A stretch of DNA of 6,459 nucleotides from Candidatus Falkowbacteria bacterium CG02_land_8_20_14_3_00_36_14 (GCA_002781265.1 PETS01000035.1:1-6459); one strand, 5' to 3'. Positions 1-5,047 are shown, counted from the stretch's first letter. Notes: generated by a model not told the origin, from the letters alone. Program-made: numbers and translations.

Positions 1-2
1 TG

Positions 3-119
3 ACGCCTCAAGAAAAAATAGCGTCTACATTATTTTTATCTTTAAATAATATTAATTATCCACAGAAGGTAGCTTTGACTCTGCAACAGTACATTATTGA
101 CATTAATTGTTTAATATGA
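3..119 (+). CDS. Possible C-terminal end of an upstream gene (partial, unrecognised)
   Basis: This frame is open from the window edge to a TGA at 117-119 and encodes 38 residues. The translation is rich in Leu, Ile, Asn and Gln (it ends LTLQQYIIDINCLI) and its composition could be that of a soluble helical protein tail. I recognise no family. It is short and AT-rich, so an open frame by chance is quite possible. A TTGACA hexamer and an exact DnaA-box sequence both fall inside it, so either the frame is not coding or those sites are coincidental. If it is real, the long hairpin at 146-261 begins 27 bases after its stop. Confidence 0.3.
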   Translation, partial: TPQEKIASTLFLSLNNINYPQKVALTLQQYIIDINCLI

Positions 120-125
120 TAGCAT
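97..125 (+). promoter_or_regulatory. Candidate sigma70-type promoter upstream of the hairpin and tRNA
   Basis: TTGACA at 97-102 is followed after 17 bases by TAGCAT (120-125, four of six matches to TATAAT). Transcription would start near 132 and run through the hairpin at 146-261 and the tRNA. A second, perfect TATAAT sits at 178-183 but has no good -35 partner. The weak -10 and the overlap with a possible reading frame keep confidence low. Confidence 0.3.
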
Positions 126-145
126 ATTATATTGTGTTGTATTTT

Positions 146-261
146 AAATAATACTTATGCTATTGCTTGCTACCAGGTATAATTTTATAAATGGGATATC
201 CTCCTTTTCTGTTTATATAAATTATTACTTTTAGTGGCAAGCAATAATATAAGTATTATTT
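146..261 (+). repeat. Long imperfect hairpin / inverted repeat with a CCTCCTTTT tip (possible MITE or structured RNA)
   Basis: The arms 146-173 and 234-261 are reverse complements at 25 of 28 positions. Pairing continues inward through AT-rich segments (about 177-191 with 212-228, with small bulges), so nearly the whole 116 bases can fold into one rod. The tip region contains the palindrome GGATATCC (194-201) running into CCTCCTTTTCT (200-210). It could be a small non-autonomous mobile element or a transcribed structured RNA in the leader of the tRNA transcript. I see no clear target-site duplication and no coding frame. The strand given is that of the neighbouring tRNA and is not proven. Confidence 0.6.
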
Positions 262-287
262 TGTTTCGTTATTTCAAAAAGTTGTGT

Positions 288-361
288 CGGGATGTGGCGC
301 AGTTTGATAGCGCACCTGCCTTGGATGCAGGGGGTCGGAGTTTCAAATCCTCCCGCCCCGC
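288..361 (+). tRNA. tRNA-Pro(UGG), atypical; possibly a decaying copy
   Basis: A complete cloverleaf can be drawn. The acceptor is 288-294 with 354-360, beginning with the C1-G72 pair typical of bacterial tRNA-Pro. The D stem is GCGC/GCGC (297-300, 310-313). The anticodon stem is CCTGC/GCAGG (315-319, 327-331) with anticodon TGG at 322-324. The T arm is 337-353. CCA is not encoded. Several positions are unusual: A5 faces C68, U53 faces C61 in place of the near-universal G53-C61, position 19 is A so the G19-C56 contact is lost, position 37 is A where tRNA-Pro normally has G37 (the m1G site), and the discriminator base is C where A is usual. The tRNA may be active but diverged, a pseudogene, or affected by sequencing errors. 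The identity as proline rests on the anticodon and overall similarity. Confidence 0.75.
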
Positions 362-373
362 CTACCCCATTAT

Positions 374-408
374 AAAAGTCTTTATTTCATAAAACAAAGA
401 CTTTTTTT
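374..408 (+). terminator. Hairpin terminator after the tRNA, overlapping the end of convergent pth
   Basis: AAAAGTCTTT (374-383) pairs with AAAGACTTTT (396-405), and a T run (402-408) follows on the plus strand. This looks like an intrinsic terminator for the tRNA transcript, although the stem is AT-rich. In the opposite direction the same stem is followed only by a short T run, so it may work weakly for the minus-strand operon as well. The stop codon of pth (387-389) lies inside the hairpin. Confidence 0.65.
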
Positions 409-944
409 ATTATATCCGAAATAATATTATTAATTATTTTTAGCTCTTCGGAGTTGAATTTTTGCAGTACGAATTTTTCTGCCGGAATTTTATTTGCCGG
501 TTCAGTTTTGATGCCGATTCTAATCCGTTTGAATTTTTTAGTTTTTAAATGGCTGATTATGGATTCCACTCCTTTGTGGCCGGCGCTTCTAGAATCAATG
601 GAAATTTTAAAACTGCCCAAATTCAAGTCCAGGTCATCATGGATAATTGTTAATGCCTCTAATAAATCGCTATCCTTGATTTTTAAAAATCCTAATTTTT
701 TCGGCAAAAGATTATAATAAGACAAAACCGCTTGCAGGCAACGACCGGAATCGTTCATATAAGTAAGCGGTTTTATTAAAATAATATCTTTATTTTTAGC
801 TATTAAGGAATTTATTTTTTTATTTTTTTCCCAGCTTAAACCAAGCCGATCCGCTAAAGCGTCAATTGCCCTAAAGCCGGCATTATGGCGCGTATTATTG
901 TATTTTTCTCCGGGATTTCCCAGCCCGGCTATAATTTTAACCAT
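387..944 (-). CDS. pth: Peptidyl-tRNA hydrolase
   Basis: This cytoplasmic enzyme cleaves the ester bond between peptide and tRNA in peptidyl-tRNAs that drop off the ribosome, so the tRNA can be reused. The 185-residue length is normal for bacterial Pth. Visible signatures are GLGNPG at 7-12 (Asn10), RHNAGF at 19-24 with catalytic His20, PLTYMNDSG around Asn64, and HDDLDL at 102-107 with the catalytic Asp at 103. The loop between Tyr77 and the HDDLDL motif is about ten residues longer than in the E. coli enzyme. In the GGHNGL motif this protein reads AGHKGV (121-126), so Lys124 stands where E. coli has Asn114. The ATG is supported by GGAGAA ten bases upstream, within the last codons of der, only 6 bases after der's stop. 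It is the last gene of the LCP-der-pth operon, and its final codons form part of a terminator hairpin. Family assignment is secure. Confidence 0.97.
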   Translation of the reverse strand: MVKIIAGLGNPGEKYNNTRHNAGFRAIDALADRLGLSWEKNKKINSLIAKNKDIILIKPLTYMNDSGRCLQAVLSYYNLLPKKLGFLKIKDSDLLEALTIIHDDLDLNLGSFKISIDSRSAGHKGVESIISHLKTKKFKRIRIGIKTEPANKIPAEKFVLQKFNSEELKIINNIISDIIKKVFVL

Positions 945-950
945 AAATTT

Positions 951-2381
951 TTATTTCTCCCGGCCATGCACTTTCGTATTTTTCGTGACTCTAATGGTAA
1001 CCGGAGTGCCAATAAAGCCGAATTTTTTCCGCAAGCGGTTTTCAATAAATCTTATATAAGAAAAATGGATATTGTCTTTTGCGCCGATCCGCAGTTCAAA
1101 TTCGGGCGGATTAGATCTGGTTTGCTTTAGATAATAAATATATGGATGTTTTACTCCTTTGCCCTTAACCGGTCTATGTATTTTTACGGCCTGATTTAAA
1201 AATTTACTTAATTGATTATCCGTAATTTCTTTCTGCCGGCTGTCCTTTATTTCCATAACAATTTCCATTATTTTGTTTATTTTAGCTCCGGTCAGAGAGG
1301 AAATGAACTGGATCGGCACCCAGCGGATAAAAGGCAGCTTGCCATAAATAATATCTTTAAATTTTTTAGTATCTTTGGCATTAATCAGGTCCCATTTATT
1401 AGCAATAATAATCAAACTTTTTTTTCTATTTATAATTTCTTCAATAATTTTAGAATCCTGGTGGGTGATTGTTTGGCTGATATCCAGAATAAAGAGGGCA
1501 ATATCAGCTTTATTCAATGACAGCAAGGATTTATTAATCCCTTCTTTTATTAAATGCAGATGGCTGGTTGTTTTGGTTCTTATTTTTTTTCCTTCTTTGC
1601 TGATGCCGGCGGTATCAATAAATTTTATGGGATGGCCCAGGTAAGAAATAAGAGTATCCTGCGGTTCGCGGGTGGTATGGGGCTCTTTGCTGACAATTAC
1701 TCGTTCATAGCCCAGGATTTTATTAAATAAACTGGATTTGCCCACATTAGGTCTTCCTAATAAACAAACATTAATTGGTTTTTCTCCGGCGGCTTCTTCC
1801 TTGGGCAAGCTTTTACTTTTCCGGCTTTTGGTTTCAGCAATTTTTTTAATAATAATATCTAATAAATCGCCAGTGCCCGAACCGGTAACAGCTGATACCG
1901 GAATCGGGTCGCCCAGGGATAATTTATAGAATTCGGCGATTTTTTCCCTTTGTTTCATGCTGTCAGCTTTATTGGCTACTAAAATAAATTTTTTTTTGTT
2001 GGTTATTTTTTTTAAAATTAAAGACATTTGCTTATCCATCGGCAACAAGCCGGCCTTGGTATCCACTAAAAATAAAATTAAATCAGCTCGCGTCAAAAAA
2101 TCGCGAGCTTGTTTTTGCACCTGAGCGTCTATATTATTGATATTATCAGCCGTAATTTTTTTACCGATCAAATAGGGCAAGTTTATAATGCCGCCGGTAT
2201 CAATTAATGTAAAAGCCCGTCCGCACCATTCAACTTCGCCTATATTGCTGTCGCGGGTAGTGCCCTCTATTTTTGATACCAGAGCTTTATTTTTTTCGGT
2301 TAAACAATTAAATAAAGTGGATTTGCCGACATTAGTCCGGCCAAAAATAATCACGGTTGGCAAATTTTCTTTATAATTCAT
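951..2381 (-). CDS. der: Ribosome-assembly GTPase Der (EngA), two tandem GTPase domains
   Basis: Der is an essential GTPase that helps mature the 50S ribosomal subunit; it is unusual in carrying two GTP-binding domains followed by a KH-like RNA-binding domain. All are present. Domain 1 has the P-loop GRTNVGKST (14-22), TTRD (41-44), DTGG (61-64) and NKAD (137-140). Domain 2 has GRPNVGKSS (209-217), DTAG (256-259) and NKWD (328-331). The KH-like end spans about 385-470 and includes PVKGKGVKHPYIYY. The 476-residue length fits the family. Domain 1 has Thr where RPNVGKS is usual. Domain 2 has PHTTRE (234-239) where the family normally reads PGTTRD. The ATG lies 18 bases after the LCP stop and has no Shine-Dalgarno sequence; the spacer instead carries a copy of the TAGACTTGTTG repeat. 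Translational coupling to LCP is therefore likely. The identification is firm. Confidence 0.98.
   Translation of the reverse strand: MNYKENLPTVIIFGRTNVGKSTLFNCLTEKNKALVSKIEGTTRDSNIGEVEWCGRAFTLIDTGGIINLPYLIGKKITADNINNIDAQVQKQARDFLTRADLILFLVDTKAGLLPMDKQMSLILKKITNKKKFILVANKADSMKQREKIAEFYKLSLGDPIPVSAVTGSGTGDLLDIIIKKIAETKSRKSKSLPKEEAAGEKPINVCLLGRPNVGKSSLFNKILGYERVIVSKEPHTTREPQDTLISYLGHPIKFIDTAGISKEGKKIRTKTTSHLHLIKEGINKSLLSLNKADIALFILDISQTITHQDSKIIEEIINRKKSLIIIANKWDLINAKDTKKFKDIIYGKLPFIRWVPIQFISSLTGAKINKIMEIVMEIKDSRQKEITDNQLSKFLNQAVKIHRPVKGKGVKHPYIYYLKQTRSNPPEFELRIGAKDNIHFSYIRFIENRLRKKFGFIGTPVTIRVTKNTKVHGREK
955..960 (-). promoter_or_regulatory. Shine-Dalgarno sequence of pth, embedded in the end of der
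   Basis: On the minus strand GGAGAA lies ten bases before the pth ATG. It is formed by the Arg-Glu-Lys codons just before der's TAA stop. This supports the pth start and suggests that pth translation depends on ribosomes finishing der. Confidence 0.65.
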
Positions 2382-2402
2382 AATAATTAAACAACAAGTC
2401 TA
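2380..2402 (-). repeat. Solo copy of the TAGACTTGTTG repeat at the LCP/der junction
   Basis: Read on the minus strand, this begins TAGACTTGTTGTTTAATTAT and matches the terminal repeat of the element at 4133-4326 (TAGACTTGTTGCTTAATAAT) at 18 of 20 positions. Its first three bases are the TAG stop codon of the LCP gene, and its end runs into the ATG of der. Similarity stops there, so this is either a remnant of one repeat end or an independent short motif. Confidence 0.45.
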
Positions 2403-3899
2403 TTTAATAATATTTTCCGTTCCTGATTCAGTAACATCAGCGTCCTGTCCTATTACTAAAATAAAATCCGGCTGGACGGGATTTTTTTCTTTAGCCAATT
2501 CCGCTGATAAATCTTCAATCAGCCATTCCGGCATGCCTAAATAAACATCGGCGTTCATTTTATTTTTTAAGACAGTCAGCGATTTCATTTTAGCCCCATA
2601 GGTTAAATCGTAAATGACGGATTTTTGGAAATTTTGATTCTTGCTATTGCCGATGCGGGCGATGTTAAAGCCGTATTTTTCCAAATCCAAAGCTATTTTA
2701 CTGGCCAGACCGTTTATCCAGGTGCCGTTTCTTACTTCCACCGTAGTTTCTTCTTGGGTTACTTCGGATTTATATTCTGGCGGCGCATCGGCAAACAGGT
2801 TGTTGACTAAATACTGGATTTCCGTAAAATCGCCGCTACGGGGAGTTAAAATATAGGCCCCATCTTCGGCAATCATATCAGTGAGCAGGCCATTGGGGCT
2901 ATTGTCCAATACTCTGTTAATAATATCATCTGACTTCACGCCATTAAACAAGTCCCATATTTTTACCATTTCCCATATGTTAAAATTAGTGCTGAGATGC
3001 TTTTCCAGATTATCAATTATACTGGAGATCATTTTTGGCTTAAGCAGAATTTTTAAAGAAAAAATTTTATCTTTAGTAGCTTCAATAATTTTTTGTTGCC
3101 GTCGGGCTCGGGCAAAATCAGAGCCTTCTCCGCCTTTAGCATGGCGGGAGCGGGCATATTTTAAAGCCGCGGCTCCATCCATATTATGCCAGCCCTGGGC
3201 GATATGTAAATATTCATATCTGTTTTCGTATACGGGATCATCTTCTTTGCCGTCCAGAGGGTAGCTATAATCATCTAAAGTGTTGTCAACATATACTTTT
3301 ATTCCTCCCAAATCATCAATAATTTTTTCAAAACCGGCAAAATCAACTCTGACAAAATAATCAATTGGCATATTTAAGGTATCGCTGATGGTTTGGCTGA
3401 CAGCGAGCCCGCCGCTTCCCGAAACTGTCGCTTCCGCAAAGGCATTAATGTTATTTATTTTTCTCCAGCCCACGTTTTCCACCGGCACGGCTAAATCGCG
3501 CGGAATGGAAAGCATGGATATTTTTTTACTTGATGGCTTCAAGCTGACCAATATTATAGTATCTGTTAAATTTCCGCCTTCATGGTTTATTCCGCCCATG
3601 CCTAATAGTAAAATATTTATACTATCCATTTCTTCGCCTTTTAATTTATTATCAGCGCTATCCACCAGATGTTTTAGTTGGCTGATTATCGGCAGTCTTA
3701 ATATCCAGGAAGTTGATTCCTGCCCCGGTATAATAATTTTCAAGCCAAAAAAAATAAATATAATAAAAACAAATATAAAGGAATAAAAAAATATTTTTAT
3801 AATTTTTTTTATTTTATTTGGCTTAATTGTATTTTTTACATCGGCAGTATTTTCTGCTTGTTCTTTAAGGTCAATTTTTAAATTTTTGTTATTAAACAT
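2400..3899 (-). CDS. LytR-CpsA-Psr (LCP) family membrane protein with LytR C-terminal domain
   Basis: LCP proteins are membrane-anchored, extracytoplasmic phosphotransferases that attach undecaprenyl-phosphate-linked polymers, such as teichoic acids or capsule, to the cell wall. The 499-residue product has a basic N-terminus, one membrane segment (about 34-57) and then an LCP domain. Visible motifs are ILLLGMGG (96-103), LTDTIILVSL (111-120), IPRDL (132-136, with the conserved Arg-Asp pair), DYFVRVDFAGFEKIIDDLGG (180-199) and the GWHNMDGAAALKYARSRH stretch from 236, ending in an Arg-rich DFARARRQQK (261-270). Residues of about 385-486 resemble the LytR_C domain (VEVRNGTWINGLASKIA). The ATG has no Shine-Dalgarno sequence. 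A strong promoter about 100 bases upstream makes this the first gene of the LCP-der-pth operon. Which polymer it transfers cannot be told from sequence, so no specific gene name is given. Confidence 0.95.
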   Translation of the reverse strand: MFNNKNLKIDLKEQAENTADVKNTIKPNKIKKIIKIFFYSFIFVFIIFIFFGLKIIIPGQESTSWILRLPIISQLKHLVDSADNKLKGEEMDSINILLLGMGGINHEGGNLTDTIILVSLKPSSKKISMLSIPRDLAVPVENVGWRKINNINAFAEATVSGSGGLAVSQTISDTLNMPIDYFVRVDFAGFEKIIDDLGGIKVYVDNTLDDYSYPLDGKEDDPVYENRYEYLHIAQGWHNMDGAAALKYARSRHAKGGEGSDFARARRQQKIIEATKDKIFSLKILLKPKMISSIIDNLEKHLSTNFNIWEMVKIWDLFNGVKSDDIINRVLDNSPNGLLTDMIAEDGAYILTPRSGDFTEIQYLVNNLFADAPPEYKSEVTQEETTVEVRNGTWINGLASKIALDLEKYGFNIARIGNSKNQNFQKSVIYDLTYGAKMKSLTVLKNKMNADVYLGMPEWLIEDLSAELAKEKNPVQPDFILVIGQDADVTESGTENIIK

Positions 3900-3996
3900 A
3901 AAATAATTTCGTAAAATTCAACAAGTTCTATAAGCTATCGGCATAATCTATTAAATTATTTATTTTTTTAATAAATTACTGATGTTTATAAATTTA

Positions 3997-4025
3997 ATTA
4001 TACAGATATTTTATTATTTTGACAA
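3997..4025 (-). promoter_or_regulatory. Promoter of the LCP-der-pth operon
   Basis: On the minus strand TTGTCA (4025-4020) is followed after exactly 17 bases by a perfect TATAAT (4002-3997). Transcription would start near 3990 and give a leader of about 90 bases before the LCP ATG. The -35 box overlaps the -35 box of the plus-strand promoter by five bases. Confidence 0.75.
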
Positions 4026-4046
4026 CCATTTGATTTTTTTTATAAT
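4019..4046 (+). promoter_or_regulatory. Consensus promoter facing lepB-hisS
   Basis: A perfect TTGACA (4019-4024) and a perfect TATAAT (4041-4046) are separated by 16 bases. Transcription would start near 4053. If it reads through to lepB, the 5' leader is about 420 bases and contains the inverted-repeat element and both REP-like palindromes. It could instead drive a short non-coding transcript. I see no clear terminator before lepB. Confidence 0.72.
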
Positions 4047-4132
4047 TAGTGTTATAGTGCCGATATAACGGAATACAAATATTAGCTATATTACTTTTTT
4101 TTGATAACCTTATTTTATTTTTTTAAATAAGG

Positions 4133-4326
4133 AATTATTAGACTTGTTGCTTAATAATCTTTCTGCTGCAATTTTAAATTTCAGTTGCAAAATTATAAAA
4201 GCTCCTCTGCTTATATTAGCATATAAACATCGTCGCTTTTTTAATTTTTCGCTTAACCTGCCTGCCGGCGGGCAAGAATTTCTTCATCTCGCCACGAAAT
4301 CTTATTAAGCAACAAGTCTATTAATT
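4133..4326. mobile_element. MITE-like element with 25-bp terminal inverted repeats
   Basis: The ends 4133-4157 and 4302-4326 are reverse complements at 24 of 25 positions, including a perfect 19-bp core TAGACTTGTTGCTTAATAA (4139-4157 and 4302-4320). The interior of about 144 bases contains several small hairpins, a GC-rich palindrome (4259-4274) and no credible gene. If the element proper begins at GACTTG (4141) and ends at CAAGTC (4318), it is flanked by TA on both sides, as for elements that duplicate a TA target; this boundary is my inference. Related single ends occur at 2380-2402 and 6399-6453. No transposase is present, so any mobility would need one supplied elsewhere. A structured RNA closed by a long stem is the main alternative. 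Confidence 0.55.
4259..4274. repeat. GC-rich palindrome inside the inverted-repeat element
   Basis: TGCCTGCCGGCGGGCA is a 16-bp palindrome with one T·G pair, standing out in very AT-rich DNA. On the minus strand one frame through it reads Leu-Pro-Ala-Gly-Arg-Gln. I recall similar palindromes dispersed through Parcubacteria-type genomes, but this has not been checked. Confidence 0.5.
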
Positions 4327-4343
4327 TAATTATTAAATCAAAG

Positions 4344-4374
4344 TATTCCTCGGAGCTCTGCTCCGGGGTATTCC
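4344..4374 (+). repeat. REP-like palindrome, copy 1
   Basis: CCTCGGAGC (4348-4356) pairs with GCTCCGGGG (4360-4368) with one T·G pair, forming a strong stem around a three-base loop. The palindrome shares most positions with copy 2 at 4431-4461 in the same orientation: both read ATnCCTCGnAnCTCTGCTnC followed by GGGGTA. On the minus strand both can encode a Tyr-Pro-x-Ala-Glu-Leu-Arg-Gly-Ile peptide, so an antisense open frame there is a by-product of the repeat. Confidence 0.65.
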
Positions 4375-4410
4375 TTACAAGGAAGAGTTTGAGAAACCAT
4401 TGGTTTTTCA
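4371..4410 (+). repeat. Two small hairpins between the REP-like copies
   Basis: TTCCTT (4371-4376) pairs with AAGGAA (4379-4384), with only two bases between them. TGAGAAACC (4390-4398) pairs with GGTTTTTCA (4402-4410) with one G·T pair and a three-base loop. With the REP-like copies on either side, the block could form a multi-branched RNA in the lepB leader. ATCAAAGTA (4337-4345) and TACCTTGAT (4422-4430) could close it, with eight of nine pairs. Confidence 0.5.
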
Positions 4411-4417
4411 AAATAAT
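4389..4417 (+). promoter_or_regulatory. Candidate internal promoter for lepB-hisS
   Basis: TTGAGA (4389-4394) and AATAAT (4412-4417), each matching the consensus at five of six positions, are exactly 17 bases apart. Transcription would start near 4424, about 53 bases before the lepB ATG. The -35 box lies within a hairpin arm. In DNA this AT-rich such matches can arise by chance. Confidence 0.35.
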
Positions 4418-4430
4418 TAACTACCTTGAT

Positions 4431-4461
4431 GATACCTCGCAACTCTGCTACGGGGTAATTC
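4431..4461 (+). repeat. REP-like palindrome, copy 2
   Basis: TACCTCG (4433-4439) pairs with CGGGGTA (4451-4457) with one T·G pair; the inner part is less well paired than in copy 1. Its sequence and orientation follow copy 1 closely. It ends about 16 bases before the lepB start, so in the mRNA it could affect ribosome access. Confidence 0.6.
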
Positions 4462-4476
4462 ATTTTATAACAAAAG

Positions 4477-5037
4477 ATGAAAAATTTTTTTAGATTTGTT
4501 TTTGAACTAATTAAAATTGTGGTTATTTCTTTGGTTATCATATTTCCGATAAGGTATTTTTTAATTCAGCCATTTTATGTTAAAGGAGCGTCAATGGAGC
4601 CGAATTTTTTTGAAAATGAATATTTAATTATTGATGAAATTACTTACCGATTTTCAGAGCCGAAAAGGGGAGATATAGTTGTTTTCCGCTATCCCAATGA
4701 TCCCCAGGAATATTTCATTAAAAGAATAATCGGCTTACCGGGAGAAACTATTGACTTTGAAAATGGTAATATTTATATTAAAAGCGGCAATAATTCTGGA
4801 GATGAATCAATTAAAGAGCCTTATTTATCCGAGGGAATAAAAACATATCCTCTGCGAGAAAGCAGTTATAATCTTAGCCAAGATGAATATTTTGTTTTAG
4901 GCGATAATCGAAACGTTTCCAAAGATTCCCGCACCTTCGGGCCGGTTAACAAAAGTTTTTTAATCGGCCGGGTTCTTTTGCGCGGCTGGCCATTTAACAG
5001 ATTCGGGCTTTTAGTCAGGCAAGATTACCAATATTAA
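4477..5037 (+). CDS. lepB: Signal peptidase I
   Basis: Type I signal peptidase is a membrane-bound Ser/Lys protease that removes signal peptides from exported proteins on the outer face of the cytoplasmic membrane. The 186-residue protein has one N-terminal membrane segment (about 9-30), as in the short Gram-positive-type enzymes. The catalytic motif is GASMEP with Ser39, the YFIKRIIGLPGE motif carries the general base Lys82, and the conserved GDNRNVSKDSR box is at 142-152. The ATG at 4477 is the first possible start, because an in-frame TAA precedes it by six bases. No Shine-Dalgarno sequence is visible. The long upstream region holds two candidate promoters and several hairpins. It is the first gene of a likely two-gene operon with hisS. 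The assignment is secure. Confidence 0.96.
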   Translation: MKNFFRFVFELIKIVVISLVIIFPIRYFLIQPFYVKGASMEPNFFENEYLIIDEITYRFSEPKRGDIVVFRYPNDPQEYFIKRIIGLPGETIDFENGNIYIKSGNNSGDESIKEPYLSEGIKTYPLRESSYNLSQDEYFVLGDNRNVSKDSRTFGPVNKSFLIGRVLLRGWPFNRFGLLVRQDYQY

Positions 5038-5047
5038 TAAATTGACT

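Larger units (their letters stand above)
3900..4476. other. 577-base gene-free divergent regulatory region rich in repeats
   Basis: No convincing gene lies between the LCP start and the lepB start. In order it holds the AT-rich LCP leader (3900-3990, with a weak TAGAACTTGTTG motif at 3919-3930 on the minus strand), two back-to-back promoters (3997-4046), an 8-bp-stem hairpin CCTTATTT/AAATAAGG (4108-4132), a 194-bp inverted-repeat element (4133-4326), two REP-like palindromes with small hairpins between them (4344-4461), and a candidate internal promoter (4389-4417). TATCGGCA (3936-3943) and TGCCGATA (4058-4065) form an inverted pair, one in each divergent leader. Antisense open frames here are products of the repeats. 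Confidence 0.7.

Noticed and set aside
1..25. GACGC/GCGTC hairpin at the window edge as a terminator
   Set aside because: It is a five-base stem with a 14-base loop and no immediate T run.
56..64. Exact DnaA-box sequence TTATCCACA, hinting at a replication origin
   Set aside because: It is the only clear box. No cluster of boxes and no dnaA, dnaN or similar gene is nearby, and it lies in a possible reading frame.
454..717. Plus-strand open frame of 87 codons opposite pth
   Set aside because: It is the shadow of a well-conserved gene on the other strand. The similar plus-strand frames opposite der and LCP are rejected for the same reason.
4108..4132. CCTTATTT/AAATAAGG hairpin as a terminator ahead of lepB
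   Set aside because: The stem is AT-rich and no T run follows it on either strand.
4105..4285. Minus-strand frame of about 57 codons ending ...AERLLSNKSNNSLFKKIK, crossing the left end of the element
   Set aside because: It has no ATG near its beginning, runs across repeat ends, and its Lys/Asn/Leu-rich composition is what AT-rich DNA gives by chance.
4216..4287. 23-residue minus-strand frame inside the inverted-repeat element (MKKFLPAGRQVKRKIKKATM...)
   Set aside because: It is very short, has no properly spaced ribosome-binding site, and part of it is the translation of the GC palindrome.
4338..4541. 67-residue antisense open frame across the lepB start
   Set aside because: It consists of the reverse strand of lepB plus two REP-like palindromes that give repeated Tyr-Pro-x-Ala-Glu-Leu-Arg-Gly peptides. 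It has no credible start context.
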